Assembly: GCA_010093485.1 (NCBI GenBank)
Contig: MU001498.1
Coordinates: forward strand, 1,441,126-1,505,125
Direction of reading: 5' to 3'
Source: Karstenula rhodostoma CBS 690.94
Lineage: Eukaryota > Ascomycota > Dothideomycetes > Pleosporales > Didymosphaeriaceae
Length of the DNA stretch: 64,000 nt
This document shows positions 1-9,605 of the stretch, piece after piece. Numbering within the stretch: the stretch's first letter is position 1; each line of letters opens with the position of its first letter. The position numbers were made by a program, and so were the translations under genes. Under the pieces are notes generated by a model. It was not told the origin of the DNA, ran no database searches, and was given only the letters and a program-made list of their open reading frames with translations.

Positions 1-212
1 CGTGTGTACGCGGTGATTTGACCCTAGGGAAGCCCTTCCATGGATATCAGGCGCATGTCTGTGTTGCTGTAGCAAACATGGTTTCTCTCCAGAACTCGCG
101 AAAGTTTTTCTTTTGTCATAGAACACCGCGCTCATAGTCGTAGCTGCGAAAACGATGCCCGTCGACGTATATCTTAGAGAAGGCCCGCTCTTTCCCCTAA
201 AGTATTACATCC

Positions 213-434
213 CTACGCCGGGCCTCGCAGGCCAAATAAGCGTTCAGCCCTCGCTCGCAGCTCGTCGAGCTGAAGGGGATCAAGCTCGTTGAACGGGGTA
301 TGAAAGGAGGTCTTCTCAATATCCGCGTAGTCATGCGGGGTGAGAGCGGTCGATACGTTCCCCATCAACCAACATGTCAGCTGTGTCAGGGTCTTGACTA
401 GATAGGTTGTCGCTCTGTAGCACCCTGCCCATAC
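213..434 (-). CDS. Terminal exon of an unidentified minus-strand gene (5' part unresolved)
   Basis: On the minus strand a frame stays open for 73 codons from an acceptor-like CTTCTAG to a TAG stop. The peptide looks like protein: it contains TTYLVKTLTQLTCWLMG and ends in a charged segment, NELDPLQLDELRARAERLFG. I do not recognise the family. Upstream, around 435-800, there are further short coding-like stretches in other frames, for example VNPREIKETHQH just before the acceptor, but I could not join them into one consistent model. A 37-nt intron (398-434) would give an alternative junction and seems too short. The gene would lie tail-to-head downstream of NOP2 on the same strand. The exon could also be an unrelated open frame. 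Confidence 0.35.
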   Translation of the reverse strand, partial: VWAGCYRATTYLVKTLTQLTCWLMGNVSTALTPHDYADIEKTSFHTPFNELDPLQLDELRARAERLFGLRGPA

Positions 435-939
435 CTAGAAGTGTTGGGGTCGTGACGTGCTGGTGGGTTTCCTTGATCTCCCGCGGGTTGACCTAGTCAC
501 CCTGGTGGTGTACAGGAGGCGCGACGGACTGACGATGTATCATCTACACCTGAAGCGAGAGGACATTGGACGTGCCGCACGTGGTAGTGGACACATGCAC
601 AAGCATTGGTGAGATGAACGATGTATGAGTTGGCACTAGATATTAGCCCGCTGTTCCGCTTCCGCATCAACATCACAGCATCTGTTACCGGTCCGATTAT
701 CTACGGCTCGGGAGACTGCTGCAGCCGTGCCAGATGCTCCACACAGCACGCCGCTCGTCGCGCTACGCAATGCGGAGTCTAGCAGATCAGGGTCCTTTAT
801 GTAATACCATCACTTGCAGGGAGCTGGGGTCTAGCCTGGTGGAACTGTCGGAAAATCCGTGTGCATTTGGAATGTCCTTCCATGGCCAAGAAAGGCAGTG
901 CATGTAGAATGTAAAGTAGGTACGCTACACTATACTAAG
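435..939. other. Region between the unidentified exon and NOP2
   Basis: This stretch probably holds earlier small exons of the minus-strand gene ending at 213, plus the 3' UTR of NOP2. No frame longer than about 55 codons could be placed with confidence. No RNA gene or repeat was seen. Confidence 0.3.
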
Positions 940-3291
940 CTATATCGACTTCCGCCCAGTCTTCTTCTTCGGCGTCGAGCCCGCTCCGCTGGCGGACGGT
1001 GCCTTGGCACCAGCCTCCGCTTTCTTCGCTTTAGACGTACCATTCACCTCTTTCTTGGCGGCCACTTTCTCAGGCGCGGCTTTCGATGTGCCGCTCTGGT
1101 TCGCCTTGGCCTTCGATCCGTTCACCTCCTTCTTAGCGGCCGCAGCTGGTGTAGGTGTGTTCTTTACCTCCTTCTTAGCAGCCGCGGCTAGTGCAGAGGT
1201 GCTCTTCACCTCCTTCTTAGCAGCCGCGGCTAGTGCAGAGGTGCTCTTCACCTCCTTCTTGGCGGCCGCGTCTGGTGCAGCGGTGTCGTTCTGGGCCTCC
1301 TTCTCCCTCGCTGCCTTCGGGTTGGCATTCGGATTCTTGCCCTTCTTCCGCATTGACGCGCGCTCCGCTCGCTCCATGTACACCTTGTCCTCGTCGTCGT
1401 CCCAGCCGCCAAAGTCGGAGTCTTCCTCCTCCTCGTTCTCCGGCACGGGCCTCTTGTCCACATACTCCTCTTCCACGGGCGGCTTGCTGGCCGTCGTGCT
1501 GTTGCTCTTCGCCTTGCCCATGTTGTGTGCGCTGACGCCGCCCGCGAGGACGGCATTCGCCGGCGTCGCCGCCACCTTCTTGAACTTCGCGACGAAGAAG
1601 CCGTCGACGTTGTACGCGTGTGGGTAGTAGCGGCGCGTCATCTTCATGCTCGGGTGGAAGATCTTGCCGCCGATCTTGGTGAAGCCCTCCTTGCCGAAGA
1701 CGAGGCCCGTCTCGACGAGCTTGACGTTGGGCCGCTTGTTCAGCGCGTACTGCACGACCTGTTCGTTTTCCTCGACGGTGACGGAGCACGTCGAGTACAC
1801 GATGTAACCACCCGTCTTGCTGTGGTGGTCGACTGAGTCGATGGCCGCGAGGATTAGCTGTTTCTGGAGGTGCGGGAGCTTCAGGAAATCTGCTTCGGTC
1901 TTGTTGGTTTTGACGCTGGCGTCTTTTGCGATGACGCCTGTGCCGGAGCAGGGCGCATCGAGGAGGACTCTGTCGAAGCCGCCCATGACTTTGGGGAATT
2001 CGAGGGCGGAGTAGTTGCAGACGACGGTGTTGCGTACACCGAGACGGTGTATGTTACCGATGAGACCCTTGGCACGATCTTTGTTGGCATCGTTCGCGAA
2101 GACACAGCCAGTGTTCTTCATCAGAGCAGCAATATGTGTCGTCTTACCACCGGGAGCAGCGGTCATATCGAGGACCCGCTCGTCTTCTTGGGGTGCGAGA
2201 GCCATGACGGGAAGGAAGGAGGACGCGGCCTGGAGGATGTAGTGGCCAGCGAGGTATTCGGGTGTAGCACCTAGTGGGACTTGCGAGTCGAAGATCTGCA
2301 GACCAACCTTACTCCACTTGCCCACGGGTTCGAGCTGGACACCGCGTTGGATGAGTGACTGTGCCAGCTCTCGCCTGTGCGTGCGGAGAGTGTTGGTTCG
2401 GATGACGATGGGCCGGGGGGTCTCGTTGGCTTCGAAGAAGGCGAAGGCCTCGCGCGCGGGGAACAGCTCGAGAAGCTTGTCCGCAAGAAACTCTGAGTAG
2501 CCGTAGTAGGCGCATATATCCTGCAGCAGTTGCGCCCTGTATTCTGTTCTTGACCGGCCCTCCTCCCCGAGATTTTTGAAGTCATCCAAAACTCTGATCG
2601 TGTCGTTCAGCCGCGTCCTCAGGAGCTGCATGTCTTGTGTTACAAGGTTCGTGATGGGCCGTCCCTCCTCGTCCTCGTCATCAAACACCTTCGGCCTGTC
2701 TCCAACAATGTTGGTTTGCATCTGCGCCTCCTCCAATTCGGCCGCTGCTTCCGCCTCTCGGATCGCGATCTCCATGTCGCGTTTGCGCGACAGTCCCTCG
2801 ATGTTCGCCGCTGTAAGCTTCTCTTCGATGTCATCGTCGTCCTCGTCATCGGACCACATAGCATTCTTCTTCAGTGGCTGCTCATCATCGCCCGAGTCCA
2901 GGACGGACCCATCGTCGCCAAACTCATCATCTTGCAGGTCTAGGTCGTCCAAGTCTTCCGACTCTATATCGCTACCCAGCGCATCCAGTCTTGACACCTT
3001 CGCGTCGAGTCCAGCCTCCGCATCGGAGAAATCCGCGTCGGAGATCTCTTCGTCGGACTGCGGCGGCGGCGGCGGTGCGGCCTTCTTGACGGGTTTCGCT
3101 TTGCTCTTGGCACCGGCTCTGCCTGGGTTGGCCTGGGGAGCCTTCTTCGGCGCCTTGGTCTGTGTCTTCCTCTTCTTGGGCTGCTGCGCGCTCACAGGCG
3201 CAGGCGGTGCGTCTTTTCGCTTTCGGGTCACGAGCGACTCGTCCAATGGGCCCGGCGGCCCTTGCTTGATCATGCGGCGACCTTTTCCCAT
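940..3291 (-). CDS. NOP2: Nop2, 25S rRNA (cytosine-5)-methyltransferase, 783 aa
   Basis: Nop2/NSUN1 methylates a cytosine (C2870 in yeast) of large-subunit rRNA in the nucleolus and is needed for 60S assembly. The single-exon frame has a Lys/Pro-rich basic N-terminus, acidic tracts (residues about 78-155), and then the RsmB-type methyltransferase core. The SAM-binding motif DMTAAPGGKTTH lies at 375-386. The two NSUN cysteines are visible: C448 in DAPCSGTG and the catalytic C502 in YSTCSVTVEEN. The C-terminal 150 residues are Ala/Lys-rich with tandem KKEV repeats and a basic nucleolar-type tail. I chose the ATG at 3291 (MGKGRRMIK, as in Nop2 proteins) over the more upstream in-frame ATG at 3384. 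It is divergent from GET5 across 340 bp. Confidence 0.96.
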   Translation of the reverse strand: MGKGRRMIKQGPPGPLDESLVTRKRKDAPPAPVSAQQPKKRKTQTKAPKKAPQANPGRAGAKSKAKPVKKAAPPPPPQSDEEISDADFSDAEAGLDAKVSRLDALGSDIESEDLDDLDLQDDEFGDDGSVLDSGDDEQPLKKNAMWSDDEDDDDIEEKLTAANIEGLSRKRDMEIAIREAEAAAELEEAQMQTNIVGDRPKVFDDEDEEGRPITNLVTQDMQLLRTRLNDTIRVLDDFKNLGEEGRSRTEYRAQLLQDICAYYGYSEFLADKLLELFPAREAFAFFEANETPRPIVIRTNTLRTHRRELAQSLIQRGVQLEPVGKWSKVGLQIFDSQVPLGATPEYLAGHYILQAASSFLPVMALAPQEDERVLDMTAAPGGKTTHIAALMKNTGCVFANDANKDRAKGLIGNIHRLGVRNTVVCNYSALEFPKVMGGFDRVLLDAPCSGTGVIAKDASVKTNKTEADFLKLPHLQKQLILAAIDSVDHHSKTGGYIVYSTCSVTVEENEQVVQYALNKRPNVKLVETGLVFGKEGFTKIGGKIFHPSMKMTRRYYPHAYNVDGFFVAKFKKVAATPANAVLAGGVSAHNMGKAKSNSTTASKPPVEEEYVDKRPVPENEEEEDSDFGGWDDDEDKVYMERAERASMRKKGKNPNANPKAAREKEAQNDTAAPDAAAKKEVKSTSALAAAAKKEVKSTSALAAAAKKEVKNTPTPAAAAKKEVNGSKAKANQSGTSKAAPEKVAAKKEVNGTSKAKKAEAGAKAPSASGAGSTPKKKTGRKSI
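1172..1255 (-). repeat. Perfect 42-nt tandem duplication inside NOP2
   Basis: Two identical adjacent 42-nt copies (1172-1213 and 1214-1255) encode the 14-residue unit AAAAKKEVKSTSAL in the Nop2 tail. More diverged KKEV units flank both sides, so this is an expanding in-frame minisatellite. Confidence 0.9.
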
Positions 3292-3631
3292 CTTGACGGT
3301 GTTGCGCGAGGGGTGATTTGGAGTGTGGTAGCTTTGTGGTTCTCGACACGCCGCAGCGCGAACCTCGCAGGAAAATTCACCCAAATTTTAGCGGGACCGC
3401 CGCATTGACCGCCTGCAGCTGGGCCGAAGATTGCCCGCGTCGTCCCGCACTGCGAGCGTCATCGCTGGTCCGCAAAGACGAGAGCTCTCGCTGGACTCTG
3501 CCTCTTTGGCCTCGACACAGTTTTCGACAGGCTGGTTGGTACCCCTCCCCCTCCAGATCGCCGGCTGTTAGCTCGTATTGACCGTCCATCAGAACCACCC
3601 GCCTCAAACACACCCCCACCACTCGCCCACC
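3292..3631. promoter_or_regulatory. Divergent NOP2/GET5 promoter region
   Basis: These 340 bp separate the two start codons. They hold an AAATTTT element at 3383-3389 and a TCATCGC element at 3459-3465. These resemble the RRPE and PAC elements found upstream of ribosome-biogenesis genes in yeasts, which would fit NOP2. The match is by eye and short, so the function is inferred. Confidence 0.4.
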
Positions 3632-4384
3632 ATGTCCGAGCTCACCTTCTGCAAAACGTTCCTCACCGCGCTCGACGCGCGTCCTGTCAAGCTCTCCTCC
3701 GACCACATCGCCGACGCGCGACAATATCCAGATGGCGCTGTCGTAAGCTCCCCCACCCTGATCTGCTCCCCTACGACCTTAGACTCACACGCACAGTTCG
3801 TCCTCCCCAAGCTGCCCACCCCGCCGCACCCCGCGCGCCCAAACCCTAAGACCTCTCCCACAGGTCCCTCCGCCCCTTCCACAATCACCGTCTCCCTCAA
3901 ACCCATGAAACCTACCCACCCCATAATCACCCAAGACGCCGTCGCCCCCGCCGCAACATCCATATACGACCTCAAAACTGCCTACGCGGCACAGACCTCT
4001 ATCCCGGCGGCCAAGATAAAGATTCTGTACAAGAAGAAGCCCGTGACGGACAGCAAGACGGTGGCGGAGGCTGTCGGCGTGGATGCGGGCGCCGAGGTCG
4101 AATTTGGGGTGATGGTGCTGGGAGGTGCAGTGGCGACGCCGGTGCAGAGTCCGCCTGCGGTGGCGCCGGGAGAGGAGGAGAAGGGGCTTGCGGGGGCCAC
4201 GGCTGGAGAGGTCGTAAAGGAGAGGACAGAGATGCCTGGGGCGCAGGGACCGAGTGGGAAGGCGGTGGTGAACGAGGAGTTTTGGGAGGATTTGAAGGGC
4301 TTTGTGGTGCAGAGGATACGGGATGAGAACGAGGGTGAGAGGATGGTGAGTGTGTTCAAGAGCGCGTGGGATAAGGAGCGGTAG
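3632..4384 (+). CDS. GET5: Get5/Mdy2-like ubiquitin-like protein, 232 aa after splicing
   Basis: Get5 bridges Get4 and Sgt2 in the cytosolic pathway that hands tail-anchored proteins to Get3. Three parts can be seen. The N-terminal segment MSELTFCKTFLTALDARPVK resembles the Get4-binding region. A ubiquitin-like fold follows, from TITVSLKPMKP through AKIKILYKKKPV. The C-terminal helix EFWEDLKGFVVQRI resembles the homodimerisation domain. I start at 3632 (MSELTF). An upstream ATG at 3578 would add 18 residues rich in His and Pro. A likely 54-nt intron, 3743-3796 (GTAAGC to CACAG), is a multiple of three and contains no stop, so the unspliced message also translates. The assignment rests on domain order, not on alignment. 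Confidence 0.72.
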   Translation: MSELTFCKTFLTALDARPVKLSSDHIADARQYPDGAVVSSPTLICSPTTLDSHAQFVLPKLPTPPHPARPNPKTSPTGPSAPSTITVSLKPMKPTHPIITQDAVAPAATSIYDLKTAYAAQTSIPAAKIKILYKKKPVTDSKTVAEAVGVDAGAEVEFGVMVLGGAVATPVQSPPAVAPGEEEKGLAGATAGEVVKERTEMPGAQGPSGKAVVNEEFWEDLKGFVVQRIRDENEGERMVSVFKSAWDKER

Positions 4385-4732
4385 AGGGAGACTTGGGGAT
4401 TTCTTGGGTCCAGAAGACGGGCATGGAGGAAGACATGTAAGAATTCGTACATCAGCGGGCATAGGTTTCGGACGCGAACACGTCGTCACGCACGCAAGAA
4501 AGATACCACACAATTCCATCAATTAATGGCAATTCCACCGCTCTACCGCTCCTTGCGATCACGCATGCTGATGATGCTGCTCGCAGCTATCAACCTCGAA
4601 CACAGTATTCCTGCTCATGTCACTTGCACACTGGAAAGCCTCCCGAGTTACCACGAGAAGAAAGCCAAAGCGTCCGCCATAGTTCGTCATGTCGTGTCCA
4701 CACCTTTTGCCCTGCTTCGGTAAACTGTGCGC
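4385..4732. other. Convergent 3' region between GET5 and cofilin
   Basis: Both flanking genes end here, so this should hold two 3' UTRs. I see no ORF, repeat or RNA gene that deserves a call. Confidence 0.6.
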
Positions 4733-5417
4733 TTAGCGGCCCTTGGAGACACGGGTGAGGATGCTGTCCCACTCGATGTCGTCGGCGTCGTTGGCCTGGA
4801 TGTCGGCGGCGAGGCCATTCAGAGCGCGCTTGATCGCTTCCTTGGAGGACGAATACATCATGCGGGGCTACCACTCGTTAGCCACCATCCCTCTTACTCT
4901 CCTTGAAAACTAGACTCACGTATTGCGGCGCATCATCCGGGCACCACGCGATGAACGTGATCTTGGAGCGCGTGCCCTCGCCGCTCTCGAGCTCGTACGA
5001 GACGTCGTAGACGGCGTAGCGGCCGCCGATGCCCTCCTTGCCCTTCTTGTCCTTGCTCTTGGCGTTGATGAGCTTCTCGCGGAAGGCAGACCAGTCGTCC
5101 ACCTTGGACGTCTCCTCGACGACAATCTCTTTCCAGTCGTCGCTGATCTTGTAGATGATGTACTTGGTGTCCTTGCCCAGCTTGAGATCGTTGAAGGCGC
5201 TGATGCACTCAGGCGATACGGAGACACTGGGAGGTGGTCAGTACGGGGGGTAAAATAGATCACGGTAGGTGGGTGGTGTGAGGGGCGTGCGCGCGGTGGG
5301 CGGGAGTGCCGTGGGGGCAGTGCGGGGCGGTGTTTGCGTGCTGAACATACCCGGATTGAGCCTGTGCGAAGCAAAGTCAGTGTCGTCTGCATTGGTCCTC
5401 CAGGGCGCACTTACCAT
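4733..5417 (-). CDS. COF1: Cofilin (ADF family actin-severing protein), 151 aa, four exons
   Basis: Cofilin binds and severs ADP-actin filaments in the cytoplasm. Exons in coding order are 5417-5415 (only ATG), 5361-5351 (11 nt, GCTCAATCCGG), 5226-4920 and 4867-4733. Together they give 152 codons including the stop. The product starts MAQSGVSVSPECISAFNDLK. It has the ADF core, with YAVYDVSYELESGEGTRSKI and the actin-binding helix MMYSSSKEAIKRALNG, and ends LTRVSKGR. Length and motifs match fungal cofilins (yeast 143 aa). Donors are GTAAGT, GTATGT and GTGAGT. The ATG-only first exon and the 11-nt second exon are easily missed by gene finders. Confidence 0.95.
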
Positions 5418-6069
5418 GATGTCGGTGAGAAGATGTGTGAGGTCTGCAGGGACGGAGGAGTAGGCAGCGCTTTATCGGTAGTCTGGCGACTAGTCAGCGG
5501 CGCCGTCGTCAGCGGGGTTCGAGGGGCAGAAGTAGCAGCAGCGCAGGTGGCTGCCTGATGGGCCGCAGGAAGAGCTTACGTTGGTCTGGCAGGCAGCTGT
5601 TGAATGGCACTCGGGCAAGCAAGGTGTCGTAGTGTGGGTGCGGTGAGCTGGGCTATAAAGGTAGCGTTAGTGGTGGGGGTTGGGTGCCGTGCGGACCTTT
5701 AGCGGGGCAAATTGTGAATCTTGAATCGACACTGCCACAGCAACCGAAGCGCGCTGAATCAGCAGCCTCAGGCCTCAACTTCAATGTTCATAGACGAGTG
5801 GAGAGCATGTTGATTGTTAACGTCTTCGCATTCCTTGATCGCTTTTACATCTCGTCCTTCCCAAGGCTTTCTAGATACACAATATTGTACAAGTCCACAA
5901 AAATACAGATAATGCCACGCTTTTCAAACAGGACTACAAAGACAGGGGAGAAGAAGAGTGGAGTACCAAACCCATATCATGTACAGACCAGCGCTGGGAA
6001 AGACTCGAGTACTAAAAGAGGGTATAGTGGAACAGGGGTATTAGAATATTAGTCGGTCGTGGGCGGCTC
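5418..6069. other. Cofilin upstream region and HSP60 3' region
   Basis: The gap lies upstream of cofilin and downstream of the HSP60 stop. It is moderately AT-rich near 5800-6050. No second gene was recognised. Confidence 0.55.
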
Positions 6070-7917
6070 TTACATCATGCCACCCATTCCTCCCATGCCG
6101 CCCATGCCTCCCATGCCCATGGGCGGGGCGGCACCCTTCTCTTCAGGTGCGTCGACAATCGCGACCTCAGTGGTACCGAGGAGAGACACGACACCGCTGG
6201 CGTCGCGGAGGGCGGTCTTGACGACCTTGAAGGGGTCGAGAATACCGGCCTTGATCATGTCGACGTACTCGCCCTGGGCGCTGTTGTAACCCTTGTTGAA
6301 GTCGTTGGCGAACTCGTCAGTGAGCTTGCCAACAACGACAGATCCCTCAGCGCCGGCGTTCTCGATAATCTTCCGGGCGGGGGCGGTGATGGCGTTCTTG
6401 ACGATAGTGATACCAAGCTGCTGGTCGAAGTTGGCAGCCTTGACGTTGCCGAGAGCGTTGACGGAGGCCTTGAGGAGACCAGTGCCACCACCGGGAAGGA
6501 TACCCTCCTCAACCGCAGCACGGGTGGCGTTCAAGGCGTCGACGATACGGTCCTTCTTCTCACCAACCTCAACCTCGGAGGCACCACCGACCTTGATGAC
6601 GGCGACACCACCGGAGAGCTTGGCAAGACGCTCCTGGAGCTTCTCCTTCTCGTACTCGGAAGTAGTAGGGTCGTTCATGACGCCGCGGATCTGCTCGCAG
6701 CGCTGGGCAACGGCGTCCTTGGTTCCCTCGCCGTTGAGAAGAACGGTGTCCTCCTTGGTGATGGTGATGGAGCCAGTGGAGCCGAGCATGTCGGGAGTGC
6801 ACTTCTCGAGCTTGATATCGAGCTCGTCGCTGAAGACGGTACCGTTGCTCAGCACGGCAAGATCGCCCAAGATGGACTTCCTGTTGTCACCGAAACCAGG
6901 AGCCTTGACGGCGGCAACCTGGAGCTGACCACGGAGCTTGTTGAGGATGCAGACAGCGAGGGCCTCACCTTCGATGTCCTCGGCAATGATGACGAGCGGT
7001 CGGCGGAGCTGCTGGGAGGCCTCGAGGGCAGGGACGATGTCCTGGACCGCGGAGATCTTCTTCTCGGAGAGGAGGATCAAGGGCTTCTCGAACTCAACCT
7101 TCTGGGACTTGGTGTCGGTGATGAAGTAGGGGGAGATGTAGCCACGGTCGAACTTCATGCCCTCGGTGACCTCCAGCTCGTCCTCGGTGGTCTTGCCCTC
7201 CTTGACGGTGATGACACCCTCCTTTCCGACCTTCTCCATCGCGTTGGAGAGGAGCTTGCCAATGTGGGTGTCGCCATTGGCGGAGATGGTGGCGACCTGT
7301 GAAATCTCCTCGCTGGTGGTGATGTCCTTCTTGTTGGCCTGGAGGTACTCAACAACCGCCTCGACGGCAGCCTGGGTTCCTCGCCTCAGGTCCATGGGGT
7401 TGCAGCCGGCGGCAACGTTCTTCACGGTCTCGGAGAAGATGGCGCGAGCGAGGACAGTAGCGGTGGTGGTACCGTCACCGGCCACCTCGTTGGTCTTGGA
7501 GGCGACATCCTGGAGAAGGCGTGCGCCGAGGTTCTCAAACTTGTCCTGGAGAGTGATGGCCTTTGCGACAGTTACACCATCTGAATTCAGGTCAGTTACC
7601 ATCATCAATCGATCAGTCCTATCTTGCTACGCACCCTTGGTGATCTTAGGCGAGCCGTAGCTCGACTCAATCAAGACATTCCGGCCCTTGGGCCCAAGAG
7701 TTGTGGAGACGGCCTTTGCGAGAGTGTCAACACCCTTGAGGAGAGCTGCGCGGGCCTCGACGCCGAACTTGAGCTCCTGCGCAGTAGTCAGTATACGAGT
7801 TTGACATGATTGCCCATGTCCGTGACTTACCTTGTGTGCGAACCTCTGCTGCTGGAGGTTCAAGCTCCGGGGGCTCCTCAGCGCCGAAGTGCGCGCCCTG
7901 GTTGCGAAGCGCTGCAT
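6070..7917 (-). CDS. HSP60: Mitochondrial chaperonin Hsp60, 579 aa, three exons
   Basis: Hsp60 forms the matrix group I chaperonin with Hsp10 and folds imported proteins. Exons are 7917-7831 (29 codons, an Arg-rich presequence [15 protein letters not shown]), 7776-7635 and 7580-6070. The splice sites restore the family motifs [15 protein letters not shown] and [13 protein letters not shown]. The ATP-binding motif [15 protein letters not shown] follows. Also present are [16 protein letters not shown] near the end and the chaperonin C-terminal Gly-Gly-Met repeats ending GGMM. Length is usual for fungal Hsp60. A large upstream intergenic region carries a possible heat-shock element. Confidence 0.97.
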
Positions 7918-8145
7918 TGTGATGGAAGGGAAATAGAGACAGAGATGTACCGAAGCTCAAGCCGTGCACCTATACTCCAACTCAATGCAATGGAAAAGAG
8001 AGAGATGAGGATGTAGGGGGAGGATGGGATGGGAATTGGAGGTTGACGATGCGCAGAGCTCCTAAAAAATATTCCGCGAGGAAAGATCGAGAATATGCCA
8101 AGCCGACCTGATCCTTGCGGTATCCTCGGCTTTCATTGCAAGTAG

Positions 8146-8169
8146 TTCCGGGGGAGATTCCGAAGCTTC
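8146..8169 (-). promoter_or_regulatory. Possible heat-shock element upstream of HSP60
   Basis: The stretch carries TTC blocks at 8146 and 8158 and the head-to-head unit GAAGCTTC at 8162-8169. It lies about 230-250 bp upstream of the HSP60 start. GAAnnTTC is the core of Hsf1 sites, but the spacing of the outer TTC blocks is imperfect. Confidence 0.3.
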
Positions 8170-9337
8170 CGCACCCCAGCCAACATGGTGCTGACACATC
8201 TTCACAGACCTGAAACGACACTCTGTTCACAATGACAATTCGAAAGCTAGATGTCAGGATAAATTGTATAGACTCCATGGGCCTGCGGCGCCAGCCTGAG
8301 CCGAGCAACTGTTCGATCGTTCGTTGTCGGATGAGTGATGACCAAACCGTTTGGCTCGTCTGCGGCAGCCCTTTGCTCGTTGGCAACATTTCAGCTATAT
8401 ACATCTATCGCCGTCAATGGAGATGGCGTCGTAAAGGAAGCCTACGTACAGAACTGCCCCACTAACCGCGACATTGCTGCAGCAGTCCTAGAACGAGAGG
8501 GACCATCCAATGGATGGTAGTGCGCAGCAAAACCTATGCTTACACATGTATTCTTATATGGCTTGCAATCGGGTGCATACGTCGACCGTGCGACATCCGA
8601 GACAATACTCTTCTCAGTGTACAACGCTCGAGTTGGTGTTGACTATTGAGCCTCTCGGTATCTACTGACGATCAGGTTTTCGGCTAGCCACGTTGGAAAT
8701 GCCAGAGGTCACTGAAGCTGACAGACAATGCGCAAGAGAGGTCGCGACTGATATCATCCGTCAAGATGATCACGGATGAAGCCTCATCCGTCGACTGTCA
8801 GGCCTCCCGGTGAGGAGTGGCTGTTCTCGACCACAAGAATGGCGCCGGCGAAGACCTCGTACCTCGTATTCCCGAGGCTGAGTTCCAAGGCGCAATGGCA
8901 TGGACACGCAGCACTGCCAGCCCAAGAACACTGGCCCCGTGTCGCATGCGCATCGCCAGCGTCGCTCTTCACGCGCGAGATGATGGAAATCCACGAGCCT
9001 CAATCCGCAAACGGTAACTTGTTGACAGCATCAAGCGTACGGCTGGAGCCAGGGACAACGGCGCAAGTGGCGGGCTAGCGGTCAGCGCCCCCAAAAATAT
9101 GATAGCCCTGGTTCCCGTTGCGGGCAAGCGTCTGGCCGTCTGGCATTGGCACTGTTGGCACTCCCGCGGGCATGATCTGTGCGGCTGTTGCGCGGCGAGC
9201 TGAGGCGGATGGCTGTGTGGGTGGAGCGCCAGCTCAAACATGTTGTTGCAGGTGCTGCGTTGACATCTGCTGCACGAGACCCTGCCACATTCACGCTCCC
9301 GCGTACGTATACACGCCTGTTGTTCGACTGGCCCATC

Positions 9338-9415
9338 GTGAGTGCTTCTTCCTTCCTGGACCATCGATTGTTTGTTTGTTTGTTTTCCTGCGACTTGACT
9401 GACGCAACACTCCAG
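9338..9415 (+). other. Possible 5'-UTR intron of the MARVEL-like gene
   Basis: The interval has a GTGAGT donor, a branch-like TTGACTGAC and a TCCAG acceptor, and ends about 190 nt before the ATG at 9606. It includes a short TTTG simple repeat. Transcript data would be needed to confirm it. Confidence 0.35.
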
Positions 9416-9605
9416 GAAGGATCCTTCTGCGCCTCCTTCCTCGACGTCTTACTCCACGCGCGCGATATCCCGGCTCCGATCCCAAACAGATATCCAGCCA
9501 GACTCTCTGTTTGATCTACCTACTATCTCCTCCTGAGAGTCCTTGACGCATCTCCCTTGCGCGAACGCCGCTGTAACAAGCCCGTCGGGCGTACGAGGGG
9601 CCAAC

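Larger units (their letters stand above)
7918..9605. other. 1.7 kb intergenic region between HSP60 and the MARVEL-like gene
   Basis: The two genes are divergent, so both promoters lie here. I see a possible heat-shock element near 8146-8169 and a possible 5'-UTR intron at 9338-9415. The short ORFs in between have no recognisable protein character. Confidence 0.5.

Noticed and set aside
398..434. 37-nt intron in the left-edge gene
   Set aside because: It is shorter than any other intron here, and the frame is open through it in the chosen reading.
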